Source: Bugulina stolonifera (taxonomy: Eukaryota; Bryozoa; Gymnolaemata; Cheilostomatida; Bugulidae). Taken from it: a stretch of DNA of 64,000 bases. Every line of letters starts with the position of its first letter. Within the stretch, counting starts at the first letter, position 1. Below the pieces are notes generated by a model. The model searched no databases. It saw nothing but the letters and a program-made list of their open reading frames with translations, and was not told the origin of the DNA. The DNA lies in contig OW285196.1 of assembly GCA_935421135.1 (NCBI GenBank), positions 13,575,001-13,639,000 on the forward strand. The letters are read 5' to 3'. The translations under genes were made by a program, and so were the position numbers. Below, piece after piece: positions 11,101 through 22,600 of this stretch.

Positions 11101-14100
11101 ATGATGGAAGAGTATATCAGAGAATTAGAGGTACTTCAGATCGAACATTTAGAGAAAGCTAAAGAGGATGGAGACTGGGTGGACTATATTAAGGTAACAA
11201 TAACAATTAGTATAATAGATTAGATGATCAACTAACTATCACTCTGATTATACATTTACATTCACTTACTCACTGGTAAAATGTAGACTAAAAATTCAAT
11301 AATTTAATTTATTAATTATATCATAAATAACAAGGTCAGAATTGTTATGGACCTAAATGATAATAATAATAATAATATGAAGACTGGAGCAGCCAGGTGA
11401 AATTTCCTTGTGGAACTGTTTATCTCTGTAAACCAGTTCTACCCGGTATCAGCCACTATGCTGGATGTTGGCAATGTGCCAATACCCATTATCTCTACAG
11501 CCGGTTTCAACTGATATCAATGTAATAGGGGTGGGGACCAGCCAGATAGGTGTTGAAGCTTGGTACCTCTTGCCCTGGGCCAAGGGCCTAAGGCTAGGGC
11601 CTCGTCATGGCAGCAGGACCAGTTCCCAAGGTCCTAGCACTAATCAATATAAACTATATAAAACTGTAATGAAAAGGAAGAGAATGAAGGTGATAGAGAA
11701 GATCCAGGAGAAGAGGCTAATATGGTCTGGACAAATGCTCAGAAGAAAGAAAGATCATGGGGCAATGGGAGCATGGATATAGTGGAGAAGTCCAGGGAGA
11801 CCCTGAAGAAGGTGTGTGGACAGTATCAAGGAAGACCTTTTGGAGAAGCGGATAAGGGACGCTGGAGATGAAGACCAGAAATGAGGACCCTGATTCAAGT
11901 AGGTAAAGTCAAGGAAAGAAAAAGAAACTTGTAATGATATCGGTTTGAGCACACATTTACAACGAATAACGCTGCATGTTGGAATAGACCCACATAGTAA
12001 GGAATAAATAATTCATATAGACGACAGATAAAACCAATCATAGTGCTAGGTAGAACAGGTGATCAACCTCCGGCAAAGCTCCAGTCTTTCCAAACAGAAA
12101 TAAAATTCTTGAATCTACATGATGTGTAGGCAGCCGTATAAATTATGCGTACACAAGTCATGTGGTTCATACAATAATTCACTGAAAACATTCATATTTC
12201 TACTTGTTTAACTCCACCTTGTGTGAAATCTGGTTTGATAAAAACTTTAAATTACTCTTATTTAATTAAGATATTCATGTGGTATGGTTAAAGAGCACAA
12301 AGCTTCAGTGATCAAGTTATTCCTACATGCATCATTTATTTAATTAATTATTATATTAATTGTTGTCATTATTATTATTTATATGATACATAATATGATA
12401 TGCCTTCTGGACAAGAAGGTAATAAAACTGCCATTATTGTACTTGTGAATCATATACGTCTAGTAGTAATAGTCATGTACTTGCATGTACTTGGAGTACT
12501 TGTGTACTGAGGAGCCATTGATATAACAACCTAACATAGAAGGCTAATACAATATAATGACAGATTGTATAACTAGTTTAAAACTTTCAAGTTGCATTTA
12601 CTATAATTGTAAAAGAACTGTAATCTGTGAATATACTTTTTTATAATTGTTGGAAAGCAAACAAAGTTAGTGGCCATCGAAAATACAGTACTCTGATCTT
12701 GGCTCATACCAAACAGATAACTTAGCCACAAGTGATTTATGCTTTGTGATTAGTCTTGGGAGAGTAGCTAGTAAAGGTATTGCAATGGCAGCTTGGATAA
12801 ATTGATCTGACTACGTTAAGGTAAATGTTACAGGGTGTCAAGTAAAATTGCATTCTTTGATATCCCAATCAATAATTTTCACCATATTTATAAAATATTT
12901 AGAGTCATGGTATAGCCAATCACCTACTAGCCTGTGATCCTACAAATGATGAAAGACAGAGACTGGTGTATAACATAGAAACAGAATGGTACAGTGGTGA
13001 GCACCCACTGACATATGAAGAGCATCAACAGCTTACAAAGAATCACAAGCAGGTACTTGAAGACTACAGAGAGAAGACAAGACTGAGCTTTGACAGTCTG
13101 AAATCAGAAGAGGCCGCGCTTGACATTGATGACTTATTTAGTGAAACCAACTTAATTAATGCTCTCACATTTTCTCATTCTGTATTTTTTAAAAGTAAAA
13201 CATGCTCCGAAGATTTTGTTAATTTCAGTAGGTCACTTGTAGAATCAAGTGTGAATGCACTCAAAATAAAAGGACAGATTCCACCATGCGGATTTGCGGT
13301 AATAGCGCTCGGTTCCGTGGCGCGAGGTGAGGCAACTCCTTACTCGGATCTTGAATACGGTTTTATAATCGAGAACGATAGCAATGTGAAATATTTTGAG
13401 GATTTAGCAATTGAGACCTACTTTGAGATAGGTAATCTGGGGGAGTCTCCATTGAAAACATTCAAAATTAAAAAGAAGACGGATCTAGACTCTCAGAGGT
13501 TACCTCCCACTGGGTTTAGAATTGATGGGCTAACACCGAACGCTGGAAATATCCCAACAGGAAATGGCAGTGGACGAGCTCTCACATTCACCGTACAACA
13601 GGCTATAGATATGTACAAGGAGGAAGTGATGTCACCACTTGGAAAGTTAGCGAGCCTCTCAGATCTCCTCGGCACATGTACAGTCATTTACAGCTTCAAG
13701 GAGGGCAAAAGATTGCATGAAGCGCTTCTGGAAGAAATTTCTGCATATGAAAGGAATGTAGCTCAAGTTAATTCAAGGACCAAGAACAAGAGGATGGGGA
13801 CACTCTCACAGGATCTGACAGAATATGATTTCTTACCAGAGTTCCAGTTCCGAACTGATATAAACACTGACGTTAAAGTGAAGACAGACGTATTCAGATA
13901 TCCAACATTGCTAGCAATTAATCTGAATATTGTCTTAGGTCTACAGCTGAACTGTGCATGGGAAGTTTATAACAAACTTTCGATGGTAGGAATGATATCA
14001 GAAGATAGCCTTAGGTACCTGAATATTATACTGGGTCTGTCTATCTACATGAGAACCAACGCCTACCTGAAGATGGGAACACAGCTAACACATCTCTGCC

Positions 14101-16829
14101 TTGATACACCAGCTCCAGATCCTACCACAAGAATGCCTGATAGGTACTATGTACCAAGAAATATTTTTGTCATCTTCGGCTGCCTACTAATCCCTGTGAA
14201 AAAATCCATCACTTTAATGTTGGAGAAAGCCCATCGTCTGCGGTCCAACCTGAATGTGAAAAGCATTGCTGGCCACTTGCAGTCAGTCGTGACCGATTTT
14301 CAGGTAGACAGAAGAGACTTCATGCTGAAATCAGAGGTTTTAACCTTTGTGGGGGACATACAGTCAGCTATGAAAGCAATACACAGAGAATCAGGTGTGG
14401 ATATCACACTCAGTAATAGTGGTGTTAGATTTATTGATGCTGTCCGTGGTAAATACAAAACTAACAAGTCTGATCTACTTGAGAAGAAGTACCTGATGAT
14501 GAGCTGCTATCTGTTGATTACAGGTGAGTACAGTGAGAGTGCTATAGAGTACCTGAGCTGGTTGATTAGCTACGAGACCAACAGTATGATGATTCTACAG
14601 TGGGAGATGTTAATTGCTGAGTGTCTGATTAAACTTTCTAGGTATACAAAAGCTAAGAGTCTTCTCCTACGATTAGAGTCAATGCTAAAGGTAGAGCTAA
14701 TGGTAGACAGGAGTAGAAATCTACAAGAACACATGACGAACTATTTGGTATCAAAGGAGACAGTATCTGATTCACTGATCATTCTCTTTAGAATCACTAC
14801 TCAAGTATTTCATAGACTTGGTTACATATACACACAGCTAGGGGATCTCTCTACAGCTAAATACTACACTCTGTCATCCCTTGAGGTGCATGAAAAGATG
14901 ATTGAGAGGGAGTTGATATCAGATGTTGTTCAGGGAAATGTGTTGAGTGCAGTGTTGTTAAGTAATCTTGGTGATGTGTATAAGGGTCTAGGAGACTATA
15001 CTGTAGCACTAGAATATTACACTAAATCACTAGAGATGGATAAAGCTGTCTATGGTGAACATACTAATCACTCCAATATTGCTATCAGCTACAAGAATAT
15101 TGGTGATGTGAAGCACAGTCTAGGAGACTATACTGTAGCACTAGAATATTACACTAAATCACTAGAGATGAAGAAAGCTGTCTATGGTGAACATACTAAT
15201 CACTCCAATATTGCTACCAGCTACAGTAACATTGGTGATGTGAAGTACAGTTTAGGAGACTATACTGTAGCACTAGAATATTACAATAAAGCACTAGAGA
15301 TGTTTAAAGCTGTCTATGGTGAACATACTAATCACTCCAGTCTTGCTATCAGCTACAAGAACATTGGTAATGTGAAGGGCAGTCTAGGAGACTATACTGT
15401 AGCACTAGAATATTACACTAAATCACTAGAGATGTTTAAAGCTGTCTATGGTGAACATACTAATCACTCCAGTATTGCTATCAGCTACAAGAACATTGGT
15501 AATGTGAAGTGCAGTCTAGGAGACTATACTGTAGCACTAGAATATCACAATAAATCACTAGAGATGAAGAAAGCTGTCTATGGTGAACATACTAATCACT
15601 CCAGTATCGCTACCAGCTACAGTAATATTGGTGATGTGAAGTGCAGTCTAGGAGACTATACTGTAGCACTAGAATATTACACTAAATCACTAGAGATGTT
15701 TAAAGCTGTCTATGGTGAACATACTAATCACTCCAGTATTGCTACCAGCTACAAGAATATTGGTGATGTGAAGTACAGTCTAGGAGACTATACTGTAGCA
15801 CTAGAATATTACAATAAATCACTAGAGATGAAGAAAGCTGTCTATGGTGAACATACTAATCACTCCAGTATTGCTACCAGCTACAAGAATATTGGTGATG
15901 TGAAGTGCAGTCTAGGAGACTATACTGTAGCACTAGAATATTACACTAAATCACTAGAGATGTTCAAAGTTGTCTATGGTGAACAGACTAATCACTCCAA
16001 TATTGCTATCAGCTACAGTAACATTGGTGATGTGAAGTACAGTCTAGGAGACTATACTGTAGCACTAGAATATTACAATAAATCACTAGAGATGAAGAAA
16101 GCTGTCTATGGTGAACATACTAATCACTCCAGTATTGCTACCAGCTACAAGAATATTGGTGATGTGAAGTGCAGTCTAGGAGACTATACTGTAGCACTAG
16201 AATATCACACTAAATCACTAGGGATGTTCAAAGTTGTCTATGGTGAACATACTAATCATCCTGATGTACAAACCACTCAACACTCCATTATAGATGTATA
16301 CCTTAAGTGCAGAAAATGGAATGAAACTATACAGATATGCAATTCCCTGCTGCCTAACAAACAGGGCCTGTCTCAGACACTTCAGGAAATATCAAAGGTT
16401 TACATAGGTAGATCCGAGCACAGAAGAGCTGCTCAATTTCTGCATGTTGCTGTCACAAGGGCTGCAGATTTCAGTGTGATGCAGGCAGAAAACTACCACC
16501 TGATAGGCACCTGCTGTATACATATGACATCCTGGGGCAGGTGCTGGCACTGGTTGTATTCTGCTCTCACTCTGTATCAAAATCTTCCACAGACCAACTA
16601 CACTAAATTCTCTCAAGGCAGAGTACATCTATCTATCTCTCACCTACTTCTACACCTTGGTCATGTGACCCACTCTCTGGAGCATTCCCAGAAGGCTCTG
16701 CACATCTGCAATGAACTCTCAGCTAACACAGCTAGTGGAGATGTTGATGTTGTACAATTAAAGAGAGAGGCTCACCTGCTCTGTGAGAGTCTCCATCTAA
16801 TCAAACTCTGTCAGTCTGTACATCTCTGA
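11101..16829 (+). CDS. Nucleotidyltransferase-like/TPR repeat protein
   Basis: Two exons, 11101-11193 and 12903-16829, join in phase 0 (AAG/gtaaca, tttag/AGT) to give 1339 aa. A TAG lies directly before the ATG in frame, which fixes the start at 11101 or 11104. Residues 160-190 hold a polymerase-beta-type signature: GS at 168-169, then GEATPYSDLEYG with acidic residues at 180 and 182. This is the pattern of the DUF294/GlnD-like nucleotidyltransferase fold. A helical linker follows to about 700. Residues 721-1160 are ten 44-aa kinesin-light-chain-type TPRs (core GDYTVALEYYTKSLEM), and a further TPR-like tail runs to the C terminus. The fold assignment is from motifs. Enzyme activity and substrate are unknown, and an inactive scaffold role is possible. 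TPRs this uniform suggest a binding surface under recurrent repeat turnover. Confidence 0.88.
11340..11630 (+). repeat. Intron-borne repeat flanking a LINE relic
   Basis: An AATAATAAT run at about 11,360 is followed by GC-richer sequence unlike the AT-rich intron around it. It leads directly into the retroelement relic at 11,640-11,930. I read the block as part of the same decayed insertion, but I cannot place its ends. Confidence 0.35.
11640..11935 (+). pseudogene. Relic of the 3' end of a non-LTR retrotransposon ORF
   Basis: The translation KIQEKRLIWSGQMLRR, then after frame changes RSPGRP and SIKEDLLEKRIRDAGDED, follows the C-terminal pattern of LINE reverse transcriptases. That pattern is a basic LxWxGHxxRR block, a GRP block, then W/D...IKEDL....A.DR. 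The sequence carries stops and at least one frameshift. It sits in the intron of the nucleotidyltransferase/TPR gene on the same strand. Confidence 0.65.
14970..16289 (+). repeat. Coding minisatellite: ten 132-bp TPR units
   Basis: The block GGTGATGTGAAG...CTAGGAGACTATACTGTAGC recurs every 132 bp exactly, starting at 14,970, and each unit encodes one 44-aa TPR. Units 5-10 alternate between two types (NKSLEMKK and TKSLEMFK), which is a 264-bp higher-order period. Nucleotide identity between units is very high, including at silent sites, which points to recent duplication or gene conversion. Confidence 0.95.
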
Positions 16830-19602
16830 TTGGTTCTGCATTATAACCTCAGTTCACTGGTTCCAATCTTCTCAAAGTCGGTTAGGTGCTACAGTAGCCC
16901 AAGTTCTTAGCTAAAATGGCAGAAAATCAACAAGTGGTGAACCACTACTAACCATATTCTACACGTACAATAGCTTTACTTAGATAGAGGTGGACATTAA
17001 AACATGTTTTTCCTCCGCTGAATTGATTTTCCTTTTCCCTGCTCAGTGATATTTCAAATATTCAAAGACTTATCAACAGCATTTTCTGCAGACATTTCTG
17101 CAGGTCACCACAATCTCCGTGACAATCGTCAATGGCCAATCCGTGGCATTAATTTGCAGCCATTGCAGCCAATCCGTGGCGCTGAATAATAGTACCGAAT
17201 AGTAATAACGTTTTACAGTACGAAATTTTGAGTGCATTCACTTCCATAAATATCATATACCATCATCCATTACCATAGCCTTTCCCCTAGAGTTGTATTG
17301 TTAGTAACATTTATTGCATAGACTGTGGTTATAAAGTTTCCTACATTGGGGGTGTGTGAGACTACTAGCCTTACTTTTAAGAAAAATGTGTATTTATTCT
17401 TTAATCCTGCATTGTATACAATCCATTCATTCATTGTTCAGTGGAAACAGACATACTATATATTATAACATATTTTGAGGGAAGGGCTTGCTGCTTTTTT
17501 CTATCATACGTCATGTAGTAAAATTGCTAGATTATTGATAGTCTAGTCTTATGATATATTTCTATATACATATGTTTATCTTTCAAATATTACATTTTGT
17601 ATACCTAACAATGATAATGGAGTGAGGATATTACTTACTGATCAAAGTCAATACATACAATATAATATAGTGTTTGTGTATATGTGTTCATTGCCTATAG
17701 TCAGATTGTATTAGTTTTTACTGTTTGTCATTTTTAATGCTAGATTTTTGGTCTCGATTATTCTGTTAATTAATATAAATAAATACAGTGTTATATAAAG
17801 TCTTATACAACTACATGAACATGTGCTCCCATATCATTCAGTTATTCTCAACCTTCTAAGGTCTAGCTAATCCCTCTCACATGATTTATGATTAAAAGGT
17901 AAATATAATGCTGTGTGCAGTCCCAGTGTCCAATCACAGAAGAGAAGGTATAATATTTGGTTCAAGTTGCTTTCAGCCTGATCAAAAATATAGGTTCATT
18001 GGCATCTGGTCCCAGTTCCCTTAGAGTCCACTTTCCGGATGATAAACTGCCAACCTAGACCCCTAGTCAGTTAGTCTCAATTCCTATTATAATTTACTGG
18101 AATATTGCGTGTTTTCGCTGACATAGAAAAGTTATACAAGTATGCATACACATGGTTACCACTACTCTATTTCATGTGTACATAATTATGTATGCTCTAC
18201 ATAAAATGTACATTACCAACTGTGTACATTACTTTCTGCCTACACTTCAACTCTCAGGCAGGAATTAAATTACCAGGGAATTATTACGTAACAAGCATTG
18301 AACATGCCACTGATGTGTGTACATGAAGGATGTAAAATAATCAGGCTGTGTGAATCACAGTAGTGTACAAATCCTTCATGAAGTGTGACAAAAAGACAGT
18401 GTAATAATATCGGTAAAGGCAAGTTTCGAAAAAGGCAGTTCAAAACAGGAGGTTTCGAAGCCAGACAGTTTGAAACTGTGTAGATTACATATAGAAGAAC
18501 ACAACTCACAGATAATTAATTTCAATTAATTAATTTAATTTAGTTTAGTTTAAACGTCCTGTTTCAAACTGTCTTTTTCGAACAGTCGCAAATTAAATAA
18601 TACCAACACTCACCAAGATAATCTCATGAATATAAGGGTCATCTTTAGTCACGTCAGTCCTTGTACATCTCGTGTGCTGGTCAGCCAATCCCCAGTCCCT
18701 TGGTATTCACTGTCTCCTATAGCCTGTGCTCCTATATTCCTACAATGCTCATCACTAGTTATACAACAAACACTTCTAGCAAACCTGTAGTTGGAGTACT
18801 GGCAACCAAGACCAGTCAGTTGCTTCATTAGCAGCTCATTCACTACTAGCCGCATACACCTTTCTCCAAAACGTTCTCTAGTGTGATAAATAGCCATGGA
18901 CAATATGCTACATGCAATATACTGAACTTAGTTGAGTTTCTCACCTTTCAAATGTCAAGATTCTAAATTACTCACCAATTTTCCAATAATTTCCCACTGC
19001 TCAAAGGGTAAACTTTAGAATCCTGTTTCTAAAACTAAATACCAAGTAAAGTAGGGAGCAATGCTGGCATAGGAAGTAGCTGAGCCAGTTACTAGTAGTT
19101 GTCTCCCTTAGAAAATAAAAGCAGATAATGGATAAATACCATTGTATTCAATAATAATTAATAACAATAAATATGATCAGAAAATAATCCAGTACATAAT
19201 AATATATTATGGATACAATTCCACCAGTAAGTCAGAGAGGTAATAGTTGACTACTAATATTCATTCATCATAGATGATAAGTGGCTAACGGGTAGTAAAG
19301 GGCTGCAGTACAGGACACAGTTTGTGTCAACTTAGTAATATACTGTTACCTGGAGTCATTGTGTGGCTAGACCAAATACCTATTAGCTGTGTCAGCTGTT
19401 CCTATTCGCTGGATGCTACTGAAGCTAATGTCCTCCAATGTAACAATAACTGTACAGTTGAATTAAAAATTAAAATGTGGGTAATGGAAATTGAGTTAGT
19501 CTTTCACTGGTTTTCTGTCAAACCAACAACTAATACTTCTTCTTAAGGCATCAGATACAAAGACTTTCCAGTAGATGTGACAAAGGAAAGATAACTCCAA
19601 CC
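16830..19602. other. Convergent intergenic region
   Basis: Lies between the stop of the TPR gene and the stop of EXOC1 on the opposite strand. It is AT-rich. A minus-strand frame at 18,649-18,900 (83 codons, with ERFGERCMRLVVNELLM) has plausible protein composition, but has no ATG at its start and no recognised family. An imperfect inverted repeat built on CAGTTTGAAAC / GTTTCAAACTG lies at about 18,410-18,590. Confidence 0.45.
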
Positions 19603-22600
19603 TTAATGCATCTGTGCTATATCTGAGAACATTTGCAGTACGTCATCAATACTATACTCAAGGGTGATGTTAGAGTCAGCGTAACATTTCTTTAACATGC
19701 TGACAAATAGGTTATACTGGTTTAAGAATTCCTTCTGCATTGAGTTCCACACAACCTAACAATATAGACAGCATGTGTTTATGTACATATCAATACATCT
19801 AGAGATCAGTGACTTGGTCCAGTGTGGAGTATTTGTCTCTATTTCTCTCCTATTACTAGTGATAAGGGAACCATGTCAAAGTGTCCTATGTAACACACTA
19901 CCCTATGGCTGCCCAAATATAATACAATGCTAAAAGCAAGTTTGACCTAGGTACCATTGACATACAGAACTTTTGACCTAAATAAGCTTGACCTATGCAA
20001 CTTTGACCTACATAAGTTTGACCTAGATAAGTTTGACCTAGATAGGTTTGACCTAGATAAGTTTGACCTAGATAAGTTCGACCTACACAAGTTTGACCTA
20101 CATAAGTTTGACCTACATACCTGTAGCAGATTCTCTTCATCACACATGTGTTTCTCCAACTTCTTATAAAGAGTCTCTAAACCCTTGCGTACCTGTAAGA
20201 AAGATCAGACATCTTGTTATTCTCTGAAATACATATTTTCAACAATTTGCCAACAACACATCTTTGGTACTAGTAGTACAATTGTTGTGCCATTCAAAAA
20301 TGGAAATAGGTTCCCATCTCCACAATGATACAAACGACAAAATGACTAACACAATTGACCTATCGTACCTCCTTAGCGGGATATTCCTTGATCACTTTAC
20401 GTAGCTCGGTTTTATTAAAAGCCAGTAAATATCCAACTTCCTCGGCTTTGACTCCGGACTTTAATTTCTCCTCGACTCCCTCAAAGAAAATCTGGAAAAG
20501 TGCAAAGAATCCCAATGAATAACAAGTAAATGGTAGTTGGGTAGTATTGCTTAACAACCAACGGTACGCTCCTACAGACCTCAATTTTTGGCACAGGTCA
20601 ACTTGCTCAAGAGTTTACTGGCCCACTCCTGTCACAGGGTCACAAACACACTGGCCTGGGCCAAAATCAGAATACTCACTGGCTTGCGAGATACCTGGGT
20701 GTGCAGACGAATTAAGGACGGCTTGGTCTAAGCAAGCAAAATCCCAGGTAAATAGTCCTTTCAACCACAGAAAGTTTCAAAACCTTGTACAAGTAATCTT
20801 TTTTTGATGTACTATGATCTTGTGGGTTTTAAACTCTTTCACTCTTGCTAATGGAACAGTTAAAGTTTCACAAAAAAACTTCCATAGCGTGCAATGTGAG
20901 CTGGCGTGTCTTTATTGACAGATTGCACCTGAATTAGCCACAAACCTTTAGACTAATTGCCGCTAAACTGAATTACAGATATGCATATAATTCGACGTGT
21001 GAAAACCTTTTAAATTTTGTTAATTTATTAGGAGTTGTTTTCCTATGTTCACTGCAAAATTAGAAGTGACGCTCTTGGAGACCATTTTAACACCCAGTAT
21101 AGGACCCTAGAGGTAGAGGTAAAACACTAATATATCAATATATGCAAAATCAATGAATGCAATGTATGGAAATTACCGTCAACTTTTCCATGGGAGTTCC
21201 GAGTTGTTCGTGGACATATGCTTGCATGTGCTCCTGGTATCGTACCCTGGCCTCTCTCCTCTCTGAGTCTAGACACGTGATCTTCATACGAGAGAGTACA
21301 GCTACAGAGGCAGTATACACATACTGATGATTCTGCTATTTATACTGAAACTGGGCTAGTAGTTAGCATGATAGTTTAAACTACACTTTGTATACACACC
21401 ACAATGCTAATACTATAGATGAGATACTCTACATGCATGTAACTAATTACCAAATACTGGGTCTACAAAGTCTCAGCTCTGGTACAGACTTTACTGCTAA
21501 TTACTGACTAACCATGAATCCTATGAAAGTTCTCAAACATTATGACATGTCGGGGTGTCTTGAAATGCTCTGAGGCTATTCTAGCTATTTCATTGAACAG
21601 GCACTGTGCAAGCACCTTGTACGCTTTGTCAAGGTCTGATCTTCTGTCAGAATTGTGGAATATATTCTCTGATTGCTCAGCAAACTCCTACAATATATGT
21701 CCATACATATAAAATGTGACACGCCAGCAAGGTGCTCCAAGTCAAAGCAGAAGCAGGAACAAATATGGTGGGTACACTGCACCTGTCATTCAGTAATTCC
21801 AAAGTAGTTTCCATTACAGTGCATAGCCTTAGTTTACAGGTGGGTGTGCCCGATCTAGCCTCAACCTGATATTTGGACACTGTTACAGTGGGGCAAAGTC
21901 AGAGGGACAACATGTCATCATGGGGTGACTTAATTTTCCCTCCACATCAGACAAAAAAGGCACTGATTGGATAACTAGGGACCCACAGGGAGACACCAAG
22001 TAAACTACAATTTATAGACAAATTTAAATTTATTGATATTGGTGAATTCCCAGTCTATCCCAATACCCATTTTATAATTGCTTCTCTAACTGCTTATAAA
22101 TATGAAGGCTAAAATATTTTAGTGGAGAAATGCAGAGCTATTTATCCCCTTCAAGATGGCTACATCGACTCGTACATATACTAGCATGTAGGTCAAGTTG
22201 CGTACACATTCACTTACCTCAACTATACAGCACTTGCCTCAACTGCTACTGCACCGTACTTACCTCAACTGTATGGTACTTACCTCAACTGTTACTGCAC
22301 TGTACTTACCTCAACTGTACAGTGCTTACCTCAAATGTACAGTACTTACCTCAACTGTATAGCACCTACCTCAACTGTATGGTACTTACCTCAACTGTAC
22401 AGTGCTTACCTCAACTGTATGGTACTTACCTCAACTGTACAGTACTTACCTCAACTGTATAGACATTACCTCAACAGTATGGTACTTACCTCAACTGTAC
22501 AGTGCTTACCTCCACTGTATGGTACTTACCTCAACTGTACAGTGCTTACCTCAACTGTATGGTACTTACCTCAACTGTACAGTACTTACCTCAACTGTAT

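Noticed and set aside
13493..16628. Minus-strand frames inside the TPR gene
   Set aside because: Shadows of the long plus-strand coding exon.
18649..18903. Minus-strand frame with ERFGERCMRLVVNELLM as a separate gene
   Set aside because: No ATG at its 5' end, no convincing splice borders, no recognised family and it lies downstream of the EXOC1 stop; kept only as a note.
19898..20169. Overlapping open frames on both strands with repeats such as GQTYL and KFDLD
   Set aside because: They come from a 15-bp tandem repeat without stops inside an EXOC1 intron; period divisible by three keeps all frames open.
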